Shown one piece after another: positions 20,841-30,298 of a stretch of 64,000 bases of DNA. A program made the translations under genes and the position numbers. The DNA is from Clostridium sp. NkU-1. Lineage in GTDB: Bacteria; Bacillota_A; Clostridia; Lachnospirales; Lachnospiraceae. The stretch lies in assembly GCA_001312405.1 (NCBI GenBank), contig BBDR01000021.1:1-64000 (forward strand), written 5' to 3'. The notes below the pieces were generated by a model. The model did no database searches and was not told where the DNA came from. It worked only from the letters and a program-made list of their open reading frames with translations. Position 1 is the first letter of the stretch; every line of letters starts with the position of its first letter.

Positions 20841-22959
20841 TTAAAACTCTATTTGTTTCTTAAACATAGTATTCATATTGATTATATTTAAAACATTTGG
20901 CTTTTCAATTAAATCCACCCTATTTTCAAAATTAATCATATCCGATAAGATATACAAAATTTGTTTCTTATAAAATTTAGATACTTCGGTACAATCCTTT
21001 TCTCCAACTATATCCAGCGGTAAATATTTTTCATTTAGTTTAGTAAAAGACCCTTTCAAAATAGTTATTATATCTGAGATATGAATAAATATTTTAGTAG
21101 TATTAACTTCGTTTTCATTTAATTTCGATTCGAACCTAATTAGATCATTTATTTCTTTTGATATACATATTGCATACTTTCTAATCTTATCGGAATTATC
21201 AATTTCATCTATACTCTTTTGAAATACAATTTCGTTTTCTGACAAATTTAATGTCTCTAGCAATTCTGATTTTTCAGATTTATTAAATAACTTATATTTA
21301 TCATATAAAAGAACAGAAATATTTCTAATTTTTTCTTTCTTTCTCTGAGTTATACATATGACCCCATGATTAAAAAGTCTGTATAGAGACGAAATATAGT
21401 CATCATAATTATCAGACAAGAAATATTCGCTTAATTTTTTTTATTGATAAACCATCATCATTTTGCTTTTCCAATAATATATTAATTATACGTTCTTCTA
21501 TATTATTTATTGAATCCAGTATAACTTTATAATCTCTTTTATTTATATAAAGCAAAATATATCTTGTTATCAAGAAATTAAGTCCAGACCTCAAATATAA
21601 TTTTTGTGCTTTTATTTCATCTTCTTTCATAGCTGCTTTGAAGTCGGCCATATTACATTTAAGCCATTTACTTTCAGAAGCTTGCCTCATCTTATAAAAA
21701 TTCTTGTCAAGAATATCAACTTCCCGGTATTGCTCTTTAAGATGTTTTTCACCTAACTCTTTATAATTAGCCATTGATATATTTCGAAGGTCAATCCATT
21801 CGTTATCACTTCTTCTTATGCATTTTCCAAAATATGATATATTTTTTTTGGAAGATACATATCCAAATGGATATAAATCTTTAAGTTCTGCATATTTATC
21901 TTCCCGCTTATATATCCATTGACTAATTGCCTTCAAAGGATTAACAGCAATTTTCCTACAGAAATAATGTGGTGATGAAACCTGCATAGGACAATCACCT
22001 AAGAAGTAATTAATATTATTAATTGCAGCATAAAGTGAAATTATATCTTCAGACAATCCCTTTAAAATATATATGCGATTTGCAAGCGTTTTTGTATCGT
22101 CAGTATATGTACCATATATCTTACTCACAAAATCATCTTCAAGAGTTCTGGATCCTGTAGCAGATAAAACTTTAATATTTGCGTATTCCCCATATTCACG
22201 AAATCCAGTTAAATATGTACACATATTACAATATCTTGTATTCATATTTCCGGCAGCATCTTTCTTATATAAATCATCGAGCATACCTATGTCAACATTA
22301 TTTACTTTAAAATCAAAACCATATTCTTTTGCCACATTTTCGGCATTTTTTTGGCGCTCATCGTCATAATGTCCTAGACCAATGTTATTATACACACATT
22401 TTACATCTATATTACTCCCATGCTGTTCTCTGTAGTTAGCGAGAAAATAAGCCGCTATTGTTGAATCCCGTTCACCTGAAAGCCCTATATCAACAGTAAA
22501 TCCACTCAAAGGTTCCTTTTTACTTATATTATTAAATGCAAATTTTTTAACTGCTCTTGTGAAACAATCCTTGCAATACGCTACGATTGATGAATGGTCT
22601 GCTTCACCTTTTTCATTAGTCAATAAATTTAATTCATCAATGAAAACTGCATTTTGTTTTTTACAGCATGAGCAGATTTTAACTTTAGCTGTATTGGGCT
22701 TTGAAAAAGGTACTACTGAACCCTTATTAACAGCTACAATAATAATATTATCGTCTTTTGTACAATATGAATTTGCATTCCAAAGCCTTGTTCCATTTTT
22801 ATAAACTAAAAATTTCGAAAAAAAGGTATCCATTGAAACAAATTGTTGTAATTCATTGTTATAACCAATCAATTTTAACCATATCGAATTAAATGAACCG
22901 CTATAATCACATTCATTTTCAATATGCAATTTTCCAGGATAATGTATAATAAAATTCAT
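20841..22959 (-). CDS. PP-loop (TtcA/NcsA-like) enzyme fused to a winged-helix-like region (frameshifted copy)
   Basis: About 705 residues once a T8 run (21435-21442) is read as seven. Parts in order: residues 1-90, small domain of unknown type; C96/C99 and C129/C132, a four-cysteine zinc ribbon; SGERDS at 161-166, a variant of the ATP-binding SGGKDS loop; GLGHYDDERQKNAENVAKE; C244-x2-C247 followed by ATGSRTLEDD, as in tRNA thiolases TtcA/Ncs6. A helical and winged-helix-like C-terminus (GLSIKKLSEYF) follows. Known relatives adenylate a substrate and insert sulfur. In a peptide locus this suggests thioamide or other sulfur insertion; amidation or ligation is an alternative. AAAGGAG precedes the ATG. 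Confidence 0.75.
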
Positions 22960-22998
22960 TATTGTAACTCCTTTATAAATTTAATGGATAGTATTCAT

Positions 22999-24000
22999 TT
23001 AAATACTTGTAGCAAGTGCATTATAATACGCATCGTTAATGGTCTTTTTTAGTCTGCAATAATCTAAGATTTTCTTTTCTGCCGTCACATACTTGCTTTT
23101 CTTTTTCCAAAGCCATTTTACATTTGAGCACTCTGGGAACCAATCACATTCATTATCCTCACAATCATGCTTCGGATAATTCAAATCAATAAAATTCAAA
23201 AGATTTCTCATTGCTTCTTTATCTGAAACAACACCAATCATATGCTTGTTTTCAAAATTCAATTCTGATAAATATGTTTTTTTCTTATGATGACATGCAT
23301 TATAGATTGGTGATATATATGAAAAATAATCAAAATATGTTTTCCCTTTAAAGTCTCTTACCACCCTATATAAGTTATCATATAAAGATTCCAACTGTTC
23401 ATCTGTAGGGGATTCATAAGCTCCATAATTAATCTCCTGAATTTTAGGAAGCAAACCAATTTCTTCATAAACTATTCTACTTATTTCATAAATATCTTTG
23501 AAGTTTTCATTTCTTACTACAGTTACACCAGGAAGCAAACGGAAATCTTCAGAATCATACTTTTTCATTATTTTCATTATTTCGTAAGGATTCATTGCTC
23601 CTGGATCAGGATTTAAAGGATTTTCTATAGAAATCATACATGCAGACAATGAACTTCTTCTTGCTTTTTCAATCCAGTTTTCGCTAATTCCATTCCCAGC
23701 GGTTAAGAAATATGGTTTAACTCCTGTAATTTTATAACCCATATCAGCTATTTCAAACAATCTGTCTCCTAATACAATTGGATCACCGCCGCTAAATCTA
23801 TAATCAACATTATGTCCCTCAATATTTTCTTTAAAATAATTAATAAAGTTAAAATAATTGATTAACTGACTATTTGACATATCTCTAGCTGATTTTTTTG
23901 TAACGTGTTCAAAGAAATGACAATAGGTACAATGCATATTACATTTTTCGGTAACTATTATACTAAAACTATATTCATTGATTTTATCTCCAGTATCCAT
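22999..24000 (-). CDS. Radical SAM/SPASM-type peptide maturase
   Basis: A 333-residue, intact reading frame. The CxxxCxxC cluster motif is C20-C24-C27 (KCNMHCTYC) and the SAM-binding FSGGDP follows at about residue 70. The C-terminus has C280, C285, C291 and C315 in a SPASM/twitch-like arrangement, which holds extra iron-sulfur clusters in peptide-modifying maturases. I chose the ATG at 24000 because GGAG lies nine bases upstream; earlier in-frame codons lack a site. It is the first enzyme after the precursor gene, 99 bases away across a hairpin. It most likely makes a carbon-centred crosslink or epimerisation in the peptide; the reaction cannot be told from sequence. Confidence 0.88.
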   Translation of the reverse strand: MDTGDKINEYSFSIIVTEKCNMHCTYCHFFEHVTKKSARDMSNSQLINYFNFINYFKENIEGHNVDYRFSGGDPIVLGDRLFEIADMGYKITGVKPYFLTAGNGISENWIEKARRSSLSACMISIENPLNPDPGAMNPYEIMKIMKKYDSEDFRLLPGVTVVRNENFKDIYEISRIVYEEIGLLPKIQEINYGAYESPTDEQLESLYDNLYRVVRDFKGKTYFDYFSYISPIYNACHHKKKTYLSELNFENKHMIGVVSDKEAMRNLLNFIDLNYPKHDCEDNECDWFPECSNVKWLWKKKSKYVTAEKKILDYCRLKKTINDAYYNALATSI

Positions 24001-24052
24001 AATAATATACTCCATTTCCAACTTATAATTTAAAATTTTTATGTTGAGAAAT

Positions 24053-24088
24053 ATTGTAACTGGCACCCTGCGGGATGCCAGTTACAAT
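24053..24088 (-). terminator. Hairpin between precursor peptide gene and radical SAM gene
   Basis: A perfect 13-base-pair stem (arms ATTGTAACTGGCA and complement) is extended by CCC/GGG inside the loop. It stands 11 bases after the precursor stop. No long T tract follows on the minus strand, so it is better read as a partial attenuator or an mRNA-stabilising hairpin that keeps the precursor message abundant. Confidence 0.7.
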
Positions 24089-24099
24089 TCTGTGCTCGA

Positions 24100-24207
24100 T
24101 TACTCTACATTAACGTCTGAAGAATAAGCATGCATTTCAGGAGCGTCTTCTTCCAAGTCTTCTGAAAAAGCAGTTAATGCATTTAAAATTTCTTCTGTTT
24201 TAGACAT
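24100..24207 (-). CDS. Putative RiPP precursor peptide, 35 residues
   Basis: A small open frame with a near-perfect ribosome binding site (AAGGAGG, eight bases before ATG), placed at the head of the island operon directly before the radical SAM gene. It begins MSKTEEILNALTAFSEDLEE and ends AYSSDVNVE. Ten of 35 residues are acidic and only one is Lys. It has no Cys, Trp or Gly. The helical, acidic N-terminal part looks like a leader, and residues about 22-35 (with Met25, His26, Tyr28, Ser29, Ser30, Asn33) would be the core. The frame has no A/T run longer than five. I know no named precursor family that matches. Confidence 0.7.
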   Translation of the reverse strand: MSKTEEILNALTAFSEDLEEDAPEMHAYSSDVNVE

Positions 24208-24242
24208 AACATTTTCCTCCTTTTCATAATTTTATACTATTA

Positions 24243-24293
24243 GTCCTATTAATATATATCTTTTCAAATATATAATAAAAGGATAAATAGGAC
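24243..24293 (-). promoter_or_regulatory. Inverted repeat upstream of the precursor gene
   Basis: GTCCTATT (24243-24250) and AATAGGAC (24286-24293) form 8-base inverted arms 35 bases apart, 36 bases upstream of the precursor start. AT-rich sequence between them contains TTGAAA on the minus strand but no convincing -10 at the right distance. It may be an operator; this is inference. Confidence 0.3.
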
Positions 24294-25088
24294 CGCAATG
24301 GAATAAATAATACTAAAACTGGAAACATTTAAATAACTGTTCTAAAAACTATACATGACACAAAAACCGTCGCTAGATTAAGAATATTCATAGATAACAG
24401 TTTAAGTCCATAAACATATCTATCTTACCGGATAATCCTTTCTGTATTAACGGTAACAAAAGAAAGCACTGCAATGATATGCACATATTAGCAAATAATT
24501 TTTACATCCAAATATACTGCTTACCTGTTTTTAATCAAAAACCGCCTACTTTCTTTAAGTAAAAAAAAGTCTACTAAAATTCAGATCTTTTAGCAATATT
24601 TTTTCAATTTCTCTCATAAAAAATGCAAAAAGTCTTTTTTTCTATCATGTCAATAAAATACATAGGTGATTTCTCATTTTGTAGTGCTGATTCAGCATAA
24701 GGTTTTATGGTGAAACATGATGTCAAAACGCCTTTTTTTAATTTTAATTAGATGCACATGAAAATTACGGTAATTTATTAAAGTTATCATTCTTAATTCT
24801 CCTGCTTACCTAATTATTATGTACAAAAATTATATTAGGGACCTGCCACCGAAGATTGTATCTCCTACCTTAATATAACTTTATTCATAAGTATCCTTTC
24901 TGAAATGGAAATTGGAATTTTGATTTCATCTTTGAGTAAAGGGGGTGCGGAATTTAAATTTTTAATTCAGGCATTTCATCTTTGTTCTTTATTTGATTGC
25001 AGCCATCGGTTACGATATGCTATACTGTAACAGATACCATCATTACCGGACCACAATGCAGAGAAAGCAGAAAAACAAGGAATAATAT
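24294..25088. other. Long AT-rich intergenic region between the island and mutS2
   Basis: About 795 bases without an intact gene on either strand. On the minus strand around 24712-24540 a broken reading (MYFIDMIEKKTFCIFYE, then a frameshift to EIEKILLKDLNF) loosely resembles a LytTR DNA-binding domain. It may be the remnant of a regulator gene. The right end carries the mutS2 promoter. Confidence 0.35.
24997..25026 (+). promoter_or_regulatory. Likely mutS2 promoter
   Basis: TTGCAG (24997-25002), an 18-base spacer and TATACT (25021-25026), about 60 bases before the mutS2 start. Confidence 0.45.
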
Positions 25089-27478
25089 ATGAATCAGAAA
25101 GCATTAAAAACTTTAGAATATCATAAAATCATTGCACAGCTTACGGAATACGCTTCCAGTGATTCCGGCAAAGAACTGTGCCGGAACCTGGTCCCGTCAA
25201 CGGACTTCCATGAGATCGTAAGAGCCCAGAGCGAAACAACCGATGCCGCAACAAGAGTGCGCCAGAAAGGCGGCATCTCTTTTGGAGGCATTAAAGACAT
25301 CCGGCCTTCCATAAAACGCCTGGACGTGGGAAGCTCCCTGGGAATCGTGGAGATTCTTTCCATCAGCTCCCTTCTTACCGCCTCAGCCCGGGTCAAAGCT
25401 TACGGACGCCACGAGGACTCAGAACTGCCGGAAGACTCACTGGAGGAATCTTTCCGGATGCTGGAACCATTAACCCCGGTCAACACGGAAATCAAACGCT
25501 GCATCCTCTCCGAAGAGGAGGTCAGCGATGACGCCAGCCCGGGACTTCATCATGTAAGGCGCTCCATGCGTTCCATTAACGATAAGATCCACACCCAGTT
25601 AAACTCCATATTAAATTCCAACCGGACCTATCTTCAGGACGCGGTGATCACCATGAGAGATGGACGTTACTGCCTCCCGGTGAAATCCGAGCATAAATCC
25701 CAGGTACCGGGCATGGTTCACGACCAGTCCTCCACAGGTTCCACACTCTTTATCGAACCAATGGCCATCGTGAAGCTTAATAATGACTTAAGGGCCCTGG
25801 AAATTCAGGAACACAAAGAAATCGAGATGATCCTGGCCGATTTAAGCAACCAGCTGGCTCCTTATCTTGAGGAACTGGAAACAAATTTTGAAATTCTTAC
25901 CAAACTGGATTTTATCTTTGCAAAAGCTGCCTTATCCAAGCATTATAATGCCAGCGAACCCGTATTTAACACAGACAGGATCATAAACATTAAGGATGGC
26001 CGCCATCCCCTTCTTGATCCGGCCACGGTGGTCCCCATCAGCATCCATTTGGGCAGGGACTTTGACCTGTTAATCGTAACCGGACCCAATACCGGAGGTA
26101 AAACAGTTTCCTTAAAAACAGTGGCTTATTCACCCTTATGGGGCAGTCCGGACTTCATATACCGGCATTTGACGGTTCCCAGCTTGCAGTATTTGATGAA
26201 GTGTTTGCAGATATCGGAGATGAACAGAGCATTGAGCAGAGCTTAAGTACCTTTTCCGCCCATATGACCAACATTGTCCAGATCCTGGGCCAGGCAGACA
26301 GCAATTCTCTCTGCCTGTTTGACGAGCTTGGAGCCGGAACCGATCCAACGGAAGGAGCGGCCCTTGCCATCTCTATCCTGTCATTTCTCCACAATATGAA
26401 ATGCCGCACCATGGCCACCACTCATTACAGTGAGCTAAAGATATTTGCCCTCACAACGCCGGGCGTGGAAAATGCCTGCTGCGAGTTTAACGTAGAAACC
26501 CTCAGGCCAACCTACCGCTTATTAATCGGTGTGCCGGGTAAGAGCAACGCCTTTGCCATATCCAAAAAGCTGGGACTTCCTGATTATATCATTGAGGATG
26601 CAAAGACCCATCTGGAGGCAAAGGATGAAACCTTTGAGGATCTTTTGACCCATCTGGAAGAGAACCGGGTCACCATTGAAAAGGAACGGATCCAGGTCGC
26701 TCCTATAAGCAGGAGGTAGAACAGTTAAAAGCCCGTCTTACCAAGAAGGAAGAACGGTTTGATGAGCGCCGGGATCAGATGATACGGGCAGCCAAAGAGG
26801 AAGCCCAGAAAATCCTCCGGGATGCCAAGGATACGGCAGACCAGACCATACGTAACATTAATAAGCTGGCAGCAGATTCAGGTGTTAACAAGGAGCTGGA
26901 AGAACAGCGGAGCAGGTTAAGAAGCAAGCTTCAGGATGTGGATTCCTCCCTTTCCCTGAAAAAAGAGAAAAAACAGCCTGGAAAGCGGATCGATCCCAAA
27001 AAGCTGAAGCTGGGAGACGGCGTTAAGGTCTTAAGCATGAACTTAAACGGGACCGTCAGTTCTCTTCCCAATGCAAAAGGTGATTTATATGTTCAGATGG
27101 GAATTCTCCGTTCACTGGTCAACCTTTCGGATTTAGAGCTGCTCCACGAGGAGTCTGTTTCCACTCCCGCCACAAGCGGTTCCAGGAGATCAGGAAGCGG
27201 CAGCAGTTCCACGCGCATATCCAAATCCTTTACCATCTCTCCGGAGATCAACTTGATCGGAATGACCACCGATGAAGCCATTCCCCAGCTGGACAAATAT
27301 TTAGACGATGCCTACCTGGCACACCTTCCGCAGGTGCGGGTGGTGCATGGACGGGGAACTGGAGCCTTAAAAAAATGCAGTGCACAAGCACTTAAAGAAA
27401 TTAAAATATGTAAAGGAATTCCGGCTTGGCGCCTTTGGCGAAGGGGATTCCGGCGTAACCATTGTTACATTCAAGTAA
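25089..27478 (+). CDS. mutS2: Endonuclease MutS2 / DNA and ribosome rescue ATPase (frameshifted copy)
   Basis: MutS-family ATPase, about 796 residues after correction, normal for MutS2. Seen in order: the MutS core and clamp helices, Walker A GPNTGGKT, the signature and Walker B region ([25 protein letters not shown]), ATTHYSELK, a coiled coil near 26640-26900, a KOW-like segment, and a C-terminal Smr endonuclease domain ([45 protein letters not shown]). Shifts occur near 26128 (a G lost after KTV), near 26697, and at an A7 run (27369-27375). MutS2 is known to suppress recombination and to act on collided ribosomes. It starts a plus-strand group followed by a two-component system. Confidence 0.9.
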
Positions 27479-27587
27479 AATACCTCACAGCAGGCTGGAA
27501 GGTATTTTATGGGCAGCAGCCAAATGGATATGCCTGCATATCGTCTGGCTTACTGCTTCGCGTAAATAATTTAAGAAAGGGGCCATT

Positions 27588-28297
27588 ATGGCAGAAAAAC
27601 AGCGGATATTGATCGTAGACGATGACAGCAACATCGCAGAATTGATTTCCCTATATTTATTAAAAGAATGCTATGAAACAGAAATCGTTGGCGACGGAGA
27701 GGAGGCGCTCCGGATATTCCCGGAGTTCCGTCCCCACCTGGTGCTTTTAGACTTAATGCTTCCCGGCATGGATGGCTACCAGGTCTGCCGGGAGATGCGT
27801 TCCTCCTCCCAGGTCCCCATTATCATGCTCTCCGCCAAGGGAGAGGTCTTTGACAAGGTTCTGGGCCTGGAACTGGGCGCTGACGATTATATGATCAAAC
27901 CCTTTGATTCCAAGGAACTGGTAGCCCGTGTAAAGGCCGTATTAAGGCGTTACCAGACAGCTCCCGTTCCTGCCGTTCTCCATACGGACCACCAGGGAGA
28001 CTATGTGGAATATCCGGACCTCATTGTCAATCTGACGAATTATTCCGTTATCTACATGGGCCATTCCATCGAGATGCCGCCCAAGGAGCTGGAGCTTCTT
28101 TATTTCCTGGCTTCCTCACCAAACCAGGTGTTTACAAGGGAGCAGCTATTGGACCACATCTGGGGCTATGAATACATCGGTGATACCAGAACCGTTGATG
28201 TCCATATCAAACGGCTCCGGGAAAAGATCAAGGATCACACAGGCTGGGCCTGACAACTGTTTGGGGAATCGGATACAAATTCGAGGTGAAGCGCTAG
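27588..28297 (+). CDS. OmpR-family response regulator (frameshifted at the end)
   Basis: Receiver domain (QRILIVDDDSN, phosphorylated Asp in LVLLDLMLPGMDG, Lys in DYMIKPFDSKE) plus winged-helix output domain (MPPKELELLYFLA, TRTVDVHIKRLREKI). One base is missing near 28247; restoring it gives the expected end LTTVWGIGYKFEVKR and 236 residues. The corrected stop TAG directly abuts the ATG of the kinase gene. GAAAGGGG lies upstream of the ATG at 27588. Confidence 0.9.
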
Positions 28298-29704
28298 ATG
28301 ACACATTCTCTCTATTATAAATTCATCCTGGGCTATCTGCTGTTCGGCCTCCTTGGATTTGTGACCATTGCCACCTTTTCTTCTGAAATCACGGACCAGT
28401 ATCTCCTTGGCCGCCGTTCCGAAGCCCTGTATGACGAAGCCAATCAGATCGCTTCCTCCTACAGCGGCATGTATCAGGGCAAGGACATGAAGCTGACCTC
28501 CTCTTATCCCGAGCTGATTAAAGAAGGCAATTATCTCCATGCACAGATATGGATCGTAGACCGGCAGGGAAAAGTGGTGTCAGACAGCGCACAGTCTGAC
28601 AAACAGGGACATGTCATTGAAAATTTTGACCCTACCTCCATGGGCAACAAGTCCTACATCATCGGCGATTATTATCATCAGTTCTCCTATGATGTCCTCA
28701 GCGTCCACGCTCCCATTACAGGGAACTATAACACCTATGGCTATGTAGTGATCCACCTGCCCTTATCCTATTTGAAAATGGAGCGGGAGGGGATTTTGAA
28801 CATCGTTATATCACATCAGCAGCGGTGTTTGGCCTTTCCCTTATCATCCTCCTGGTTTTTACTAAAAATGTTTACTTTCCTCTTAAAAAAATCACGGCAG
28901 GAGCAAATGAATACGCTCAGGGAAACCTGGAACACCACATTGAGGTGAATACAAGAGATGAAATGGGCTATCTAGCCGCTACCCTTAACTATATGTCCGC
29001 AGAGCTGGGTAAGATGGAGGAATATCAGAAAACCTTTATTGCCAACGTTTCCCATGACTTCCGCTCTCCCTTAACCTCCATTAAGGGCTATCTGGAAGCC
29101 ATCCTTGACGGAACCATACCGCCGGAGATGTATGAGAAATATTTAAACAGGGTCATTTCAGAAACCGACCGGCTGAACAAGCTGACCCAGGGGCTGCTTA
29201 CCCTTGATTCCCTGGACTGTAAGGGGTATTTAAACCGCACAAGCTTTGACATTAACCGAGTCATCAAGGATACAGCCGCTTCTTTTGAAGGAACATGCAG
29301 CGAAAAAAATATCACCTTTGATCTGACCTTTTCTGAAAGCATTCAGATGGTTTATGCGGACCTTGGGAAGATCCAGCAGGTGCTCTATAATCTGATAGAC
29401 AATGCCATAAAATTCAGCCATGCAGATTCCACCATCTACATACAGGCTTCAGTAAAGTATGAAAAGATCTTTGTATCCATTAAGGATACGGGAATCGGCA
29501 TCCCAAAGGAAAGCTTAAAAAAAGATCTGGGACAGGTTCTATAAATCAGACTTATCCAGGGGAAAGGATAAGAAGGGCACCGGACTCGGCCTTGCCATTG
29601 TCAGAGAGATCATCCAGTCCCACGGTGAAAATATTGATGTGGTCAGCACAGAAGGGGTGGGATCGGAGTTCATCTTCAGCCTGCCAAAGGCGGGAGCGCC
29701 ATAA
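28298..29704 (+). CDS. Sensor histidine kinase with HAMP domain (frameshifted copy)
   Basis: About 468 residues. An N-terminal membrane helix (FILGYLLFGLLGFVTIATF), an extracellular sensor of about 130 residues, a second helix (GLSLIILLVFTKNVYF), HAMP, H-box FIANVSHDFRSPLTSIKGYL, and an HATPase domain (LIDNAIKFS, DTGIGIP, GTGLGLAIVREI). Shifts lie near 28805 and at an A7 run (29517-29523), where six bases give SLKKIWDRFYKSDLSRG. It is the partner of the regulator immediately upstream. The signal is unknown. Confidence 0.87.
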
Positions 29705-29745
29705 CACAGGCAATTTTCCTGATAACAATGAAAATGGTCAATAAT

Positions 29746-29803
29746 AAAAATACCGGTACAGTTTTCTCTTGTCTGTCCAGACGAAAACTGTACCGGTATT
29801 TTT
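29746..29803. terminator. Bidirectional terminator between kinase and trmL
   Basis: AAAAATACCGGTACAGTTTTC and its exact complement flank a 16-base loop, giving a 21-base-pair stem with A and T tracts on both sides. It separates the converging plus-strand kinase and minus-strand trmL. Confidence 0.85.
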
Positions 29804-30294
29804 ATTCTTTCCACTGAAGGTGATGAAGCTCCCCCTTTATAGTCATACGTTCAAATCCGTTCTGCTTTAATGCCTCATACAGCACAATAGAAACAGAATT
29901 GGATAAATTTAAAGACCTGATATCTCCCCACATAGATCCTGACACATTGGTCCTGATTCTCCAAAAGAATCTCTTCCGGGATCCCGGCGCTCTCCTTTCC
30001 AAACATGAGAAAGCAGTCTGGTTCATATTCCACATCAGAATAGACATGAAGTCCCTTTGTGGTAGCCATGTAGATCTTCGCTCCTGGGTTCCGGTCCAGA
30101 AAGTCTTGATAGTCGCTGTATACCGTTACATCAAGCTTGTCCCAGTAATCCAGCCCTGCCCGTTTAATCAGTTTGTCATTCAGCTTAAATCCCAGTGGTT
30201 CGATCAGATGCAGCTTCGTCCCCGTAGCCACACAGGTCCTGCCGATGTTTCCGGTATTGGCAGGCATCTCCGGTTCCAATAATACAATATTCAT
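29802..30294 (-). CDS. trmL: tRNA (cytidine(34)-2'-O)-methyltransferase TrmL (frameshifted copy)
   Basis: SPOUT-class enzyme that methylates the wobble ribose of tRNA-Leu. Signatures: MNIVLLEPEMPANTGNIGRT, FLMFGKESAGIPEEIL and the knot-forming end RSLNLSNSVSIVLYEAL. A shift near 29935 falls just before WGDIRSLNLS; corrected length is about 163 residues, as in the family. The start at 30294 lies just beyond the stop of the aminotransferase (30299), so they share an operon. Confidence 0.88.
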
Positions 30295-30298
30295 ACCC

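Noticed and set aside
20841..21419. A separate 192-residue gene after the PP-loop gene
   Set aside because: It would start with a TTG lacking a ribosome binding site inside the preceding gene, and removing one T from the eight-base run at 21435-21442 fuses it in frame to the PP-loop protein through a continuous winged-helix-like segment.
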